From CAYOBW01 sp964402115 (GTDB taxonomy: Bacteria; Verrucomicrobiota; Kiritimatiellia; UBA8416; CAYOBW01), in assembly GCA_964402115.1 (NCBI GenBank), contig CAYOBW010000005.1, forward strand, positions 10,876 to 74,875: a DNA stretch of 64,000 bases, read 5' to 3'. A program made the translations under genes and the position numbers. Shown here piece by piece: positions 61,380-64,000 of the stretch (its first letter is position 1; every line of letters begins with the position of its first letter). A model generated the notes under the pieces. That model did no database searches. It was not told the DNA's origin and saw nothing but the letters and a program-made list of their open reading frames with translations.

Positions 61380-62564
61380 TCACGAACGCCCGCAAAGCTG
61401 CCGGAAGCGGCCAAACAGGTAGAACGGATCATGCGGCCCGGGGCACGCTTCCGGGTGGTACTGCACGCAGAACATCGGCGCCTTCCGGTGGCGCAGGCCT
61501 TCGACGGTCTGGTCGTTCAGGTTGATGTGCGTCACCTCGACCAGCGCCGGATCCAGCGATGCCGTGTCCACGGCGTAGTTGTGATTCTGCGACGTGATTT
61601 CCACCTTGCCCGTGGCGAGATCCTGCACGGGATGGTTGCAGCCGTGATGGCCGAACTTCAGCCGGTACGTGCGTCCGCCGCAGGCGAGGCCCAGAAGCTG
61701 GTGCCCGAGGCAGATGCCCATGATCGGCACCTTGCCCAGCAGCTCGGCGGCGGCCCGGACCGCGTAAGTCACGGCGGCCGGATCGGCCGGGCCGTTGGAG
61801 AGGAAGACGCCGTCGGGCTTGAGCGCGAGCACGTCGGCCGCCGGCGTCCGCGCCGGCACGACGGTCACGTCCATGCCGCTCAGGCGCAGGCTGCGCAGGA
61901 TGTTCCACTTGATGCCGAAATCGTAGGCGACCACCCGCAGATCCGCCGGGGGCAGGGACTCCGCCACGCCCCAGGAGCAGGTCAGTGCGCCGGACTCGTC
62001 CCAGCGGTAGGGGGCGTCGCAGGAGACCTTCGCGGCGTAATCCTGCCCGTCGAGCCCCTCCCACGCCCGCGCCCGGGCCACGGCCGCCTCGTCGTCGCTG
62101 GCGGTATCCGCGCAGAGCAGGGCGGCGCGCAGCGTGCCGGTGTCGCGCAGCTTCGTGGTCAGCGCCCGCGTGTCCACGCCCGCGATGGCGGGGATGCCGT
62201 GCCGGACCAGCGCGGCCTGCAGCGACTCCTGCGCACGCCAGTTGCTGGGCGTGTTCAGGGCATGCAGGATGAAGCCGTTGGCGAAGAACCGGCGCGACTC
62301 CATGTCGGCCGTGTTGATGCCGGTGTTGCCGATCTCCGGGTAGGTCATGGTGACGAACTGACCGCTATAGGAGGGATCGCTCAGGATCTCCTGGTACCCG
62401 GTCATGCCTGTGTTGAACACGACCTCGCCCAGCGCGTCCACGGGCGCGCCCACGCTGTAGCCGCGCAGGACGGTTCCGTCCTGGAGGGCCAGCCGCGCCT
62501 GCCGCGCGCGCTGCGCCGCCCAGTTCCACCGCGCCGCGCTTCCGCCTGTGTCTGCCTGCACCAC
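61380..62564 (-). CDS. carA: Carbamoyl-phosphate synthase small subunit
   Basis: A 394-residue glutamine amidotransferase subunit. The N-terminal domain has GEVVFNTGMTGYQEILSDPS, with YPEIGNTGIN. The class I glutaminase domain has the nucleophile C285 in GICLGHQLLGLA and the His/Glu pair in YHPEACPGP. It hydrolyses glutamine and passes ammonia to CarB for pyrimidine and arginine synthesis. The start is GTG at 62564 with GGGGAG 6 bases upstream, and the first 24 residues are an extension beyond the usual start. It follows carB by 34 bases, the reverse of the common carA-carB order. Confidence 0.95.
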   Translation of the reverse strand: MVQADTGGSAARWNWAAQRARQARLALQDGTVLRGYSVGAPVDALGEVVFNTGMTGYQEILSDPSYSGQFVTMTYPEIGNTGINTADMESRRFFANGFILHALNTPSNWRAQESLQAALVRHGIPAIAGVDTRALTTKLRDTGTLRAALLCADTASDDEAAVARARAWEGLDGQDYAAKVSCDAPYRWDESGALTCSWGVAESLPPADLRVVAYDFGIKWNILRSLRLSGMDVTVVPARTPAADVLALKPDGVFLSNGPADPAAVTYAVRAAAELLGKVPIMGICLGHQLLGLACGGRTYRLKFGHHGCNHPVQDLATGKVEITSQNHNYAVDTASLDPALVEVTHINLNDQTVEGLRHRKAPMFCVQYHPEACPGPHDPFYLFGRFRQLCGRS

Positions 62565-62598
62565 CGCACACTCCCCGCCGGCCCCGCGCCGGCCCGCG

Positions 62599-64000
62599 TC
62601 AAACTACCAGTTTCACCTTGTTGAGCTGCAGCCGCGGCGCATGGCGGTGGTACTCCTGCAGACTGCAGACCTCCAGCCGTTCCTGCAACCGCAGCGCCTC
62701 GAGCCCTGCCAGCGACCAGGCCAGGCCGCTGATCGTGGTCGTGATCGGCACGGCCCGGATCACCGCGTGCGCCCGCATCTTGATGCCGTCCACCATGGAC
62801 GTCTCGCCGACGGACGGGGTGTTGACCACCCAGCCCAGGCGCTTGTCCTCGATCAGATCGATGGCATTCGGCCGCCCCTTCGAAATGCGGAAAACGGCCT
62901 CGCTCTTCACCCCGTTGTTGCGCAGCACGGTGCTCGTGCCCAGCGTGGCGTAGAGCGTGAACCCGAGGTCCACGAGCCGCCGCGCCAGGGGAATCAGCGC
63001 TTCCTTGTCCTCGTCGCGCACGCTGACGAAGACGTTGCCGCCGCGCGGCAGATCGCTGCCCGCCGCGATCTGGCTCTTGAGAAACGCCATCCCCGTGGAG
63101 GCGTCCAGGCCCATCACCTCGCCCGTGGACTTCATCTCGGGCGTCAGGATCACGTCGATGCCCGGGAAGCGGGCAAAGGGGAAAACGGCCTCCTTGACGG
63201 ACTTGTGCCGCGGGATGATTTCGCGCGTGAACCCGAGGTCCTTGAGCTTCGCGCCGGCCATGCAGAGCGCCGCCAGCTTGGCCAGCGGGACGCCGATCGC
63301 CTTGCTCACGAACGGCACCGTGCGCGACGCGCGCGGGTTGACCTCCAGCACGTACACGTCCTCGCCCTGGATGGCGTACTGGATGTTCATCAGCCCGCAC
63401 ACCTTCAGGGCCCGGCTCAAGGCGAACGTGTTCTCGCGAATGGTCTTCTTGACCTTGTCGGAGAGGGTCGGCGCCGGAATGATGCAGGCGCTGTCGCCCG
63501 AGTGGATGCCCGCCAGTTCGACGTGCTCCATGATGGCGCCGATGACATGCGTTTCGCCGTCGGAGATGCAGTCCACGTCGACTTCGACGGCGTTGGCCAG
63601 GTAGTGATCCACGAGCACAGGCCGCTCCTCGGAGGCCTGCACGGCCTCGGCCATGTAGCGGTGCAGCATCTCGCGGTCGTGTACGATCACCATGGCCCGG
63701 CCGCCCAGCACGAAGGAGGGCCGCATGAGCACGGGGTAGCCGATCTGCTCGGCCAGCCGCTCCGCCTGCTCGACGTTGACGGCGATGCCGCCGGGGGGCT
63801 GCTTGATGCCCAGCCCGTTGACCAGCGCCTGGAAGTGCTTGCGGTCCTCGGCCTGCTCGATGCTGGAGGGCTTCGTGCCGATGATGTTGACGCCGTTCTG
63901 CTCAAGCGCCGCGGCCAGGTTCAGGGGCGTTTGCCCGCCAAACTGCACGATGGCGCCCCAGCAACCCTCGTTGTGGTAGATGCTCAGCACGTCCTCGAGC
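62599..64000 (-). CDS. carB: Carbamoyl-phosphate synthase large subunit, C-terminal part
   Basis: The last 466 or so residues of CarB, open at the right edge of the window. Visible are part of the second ATP-grasp half (GYPVLMRPSFVLGGRAMVIV, VLEVNPRASRTVPFVSKAIG) and the C-terminal MGS-like allosteric domain (GNVFVSVRDEDKEALIPLAR, LYATLGTSTVLRNNGVKSEA). CarB combines ammonia, bicarbonate and two ATP into carbamoyl phosphate. A full protein is about 1070 residues, so more than half lies beyond base 64000. Confidence 0.96.
   Translation of the reverse strand, partial: LEDVLSIYHNEGCWGAIVQFGGQTPLNLAAALEQNGVNIIGTKPSSIEQAEDRKHFQALVNGLGIKQPPGGIAVNVEQAERLAEQIGYPVLMRPSFVLGGRAMVIVHDREMLHRYMAEAVQASEERPVLVDHYLANAVEVDVDCISDGETHVIGAIMEHVELAGIHSGDSACIIPAPTLSDKVKKTIRENTFALSRALKVCGLMNIQYAIQGEDVYVLEVNPRASRTVPFVSKAIGVPLAKLAALCMAGAKLKDLGFTREIIPRHKSVKEAVFPFARFPGIDVILTPEMKSTGEVMGLDASTGMAFLKSQIAAGSDLPRGGNVFVSVRDEDKEALIPLARRLVDLGFTLYATLGTSTVLRNNGVKSEAVFRISKGRPNAIDLIEDKRLGWVVNTPSVGETSMVDGIKMRAHAVIRAVPITTTISGLAWSLAGLEALRLQERLEVCSLQEYHRHAPRLQLNKVKLVV

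Overview
The window is GC-rich bacterial chromosome with dense coding on both strands. Its content points to a glycan-degrading member of the PVC superphylum, most like Kiritimatiellota, Verrucomicrobiota or Lentisphaerota: two exported sulfatases with a formylglycine-generating-type enzyme, several glycoside hydrolases, Tat-exported Gfo/Idh/MocA oxidoreductases, a giant lamin-tail/CotH protein, HEAT-repeat and PQQ-propeller exported proteins, and pseudopilin-type proteins. That assignment is inference from gene content. No rRNA, tRNA or CRISPR array was seen.

Layout. 1-3007: 3'-truncated sulfatase and a membrane GAF/HD-GYP protein. 3131-9899: a compact type II secretion/type IV pilus-like island with four GspF-type proteins in two tandemly duplicated pairs, two pseudopilins, a small membrane protein and a short GspE-type ATPase on the opposite strand. 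9900-10408: a gene-free block of inverted repeats. 10409-21854: formylglycine-generating-type enzyme, a remnant of an MNT nucleotidyltransferase, then an operon of GH5-like, GH2 and giant lamin-tail/CotH genes. 22014-26905: a six-gene operon of secreted protein, pseudopilin, zinc/manganese-type ABC transporter and methyltransferase. 27001-27649: vapBC with a palindromic operator. 27749-31665: GH92 mannosidase and a second sulfatase. 32021-34376: Tat-exported oxidoreductase and sugar isomerase/epimerase.

34546-44030 is an eight-gene operon, divergent from a ROK repressor (44330-45487). It holds an MFS sugar porter, NahK-like kinase, sugar nucleotidyltransferase, NagB-like deaminase, Gfo/Idh/MocA dehydrogenase, DegT aminotransferase, PIG-L deacetylase and ROK-type kinase. 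The combination suggests uptake and breakdown of an N-acetylated amino sugar, perhaps with a keto/amino exchange step. It is the best candidate here for an undescribed pathway.

45488-46305: a gene remnant and a second toxin-antitoxin pair (Phd/PIN). 46510-54996: DUF4091/GH123-like lipoprotein, PQQ propeller, methyltransferase, Tat oxidoreductase and HEAT-repeat protein. 55072-60226: CsbD protein, LpxL-like acyltransferase, SulP-STAS-cNMP fusion and a sigma-54 activator. 60213-64000: mraY, carA and carB (5' end outside), in the order carB-carA-mraY.

A family of about 132-bp palindromic elements is scattered through the window (full copies at 30127, 31779 and 46379, a core at 10261). Several ends coincide with stop codons. 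A different 129-bp palindromic element lies at 34397-34525.
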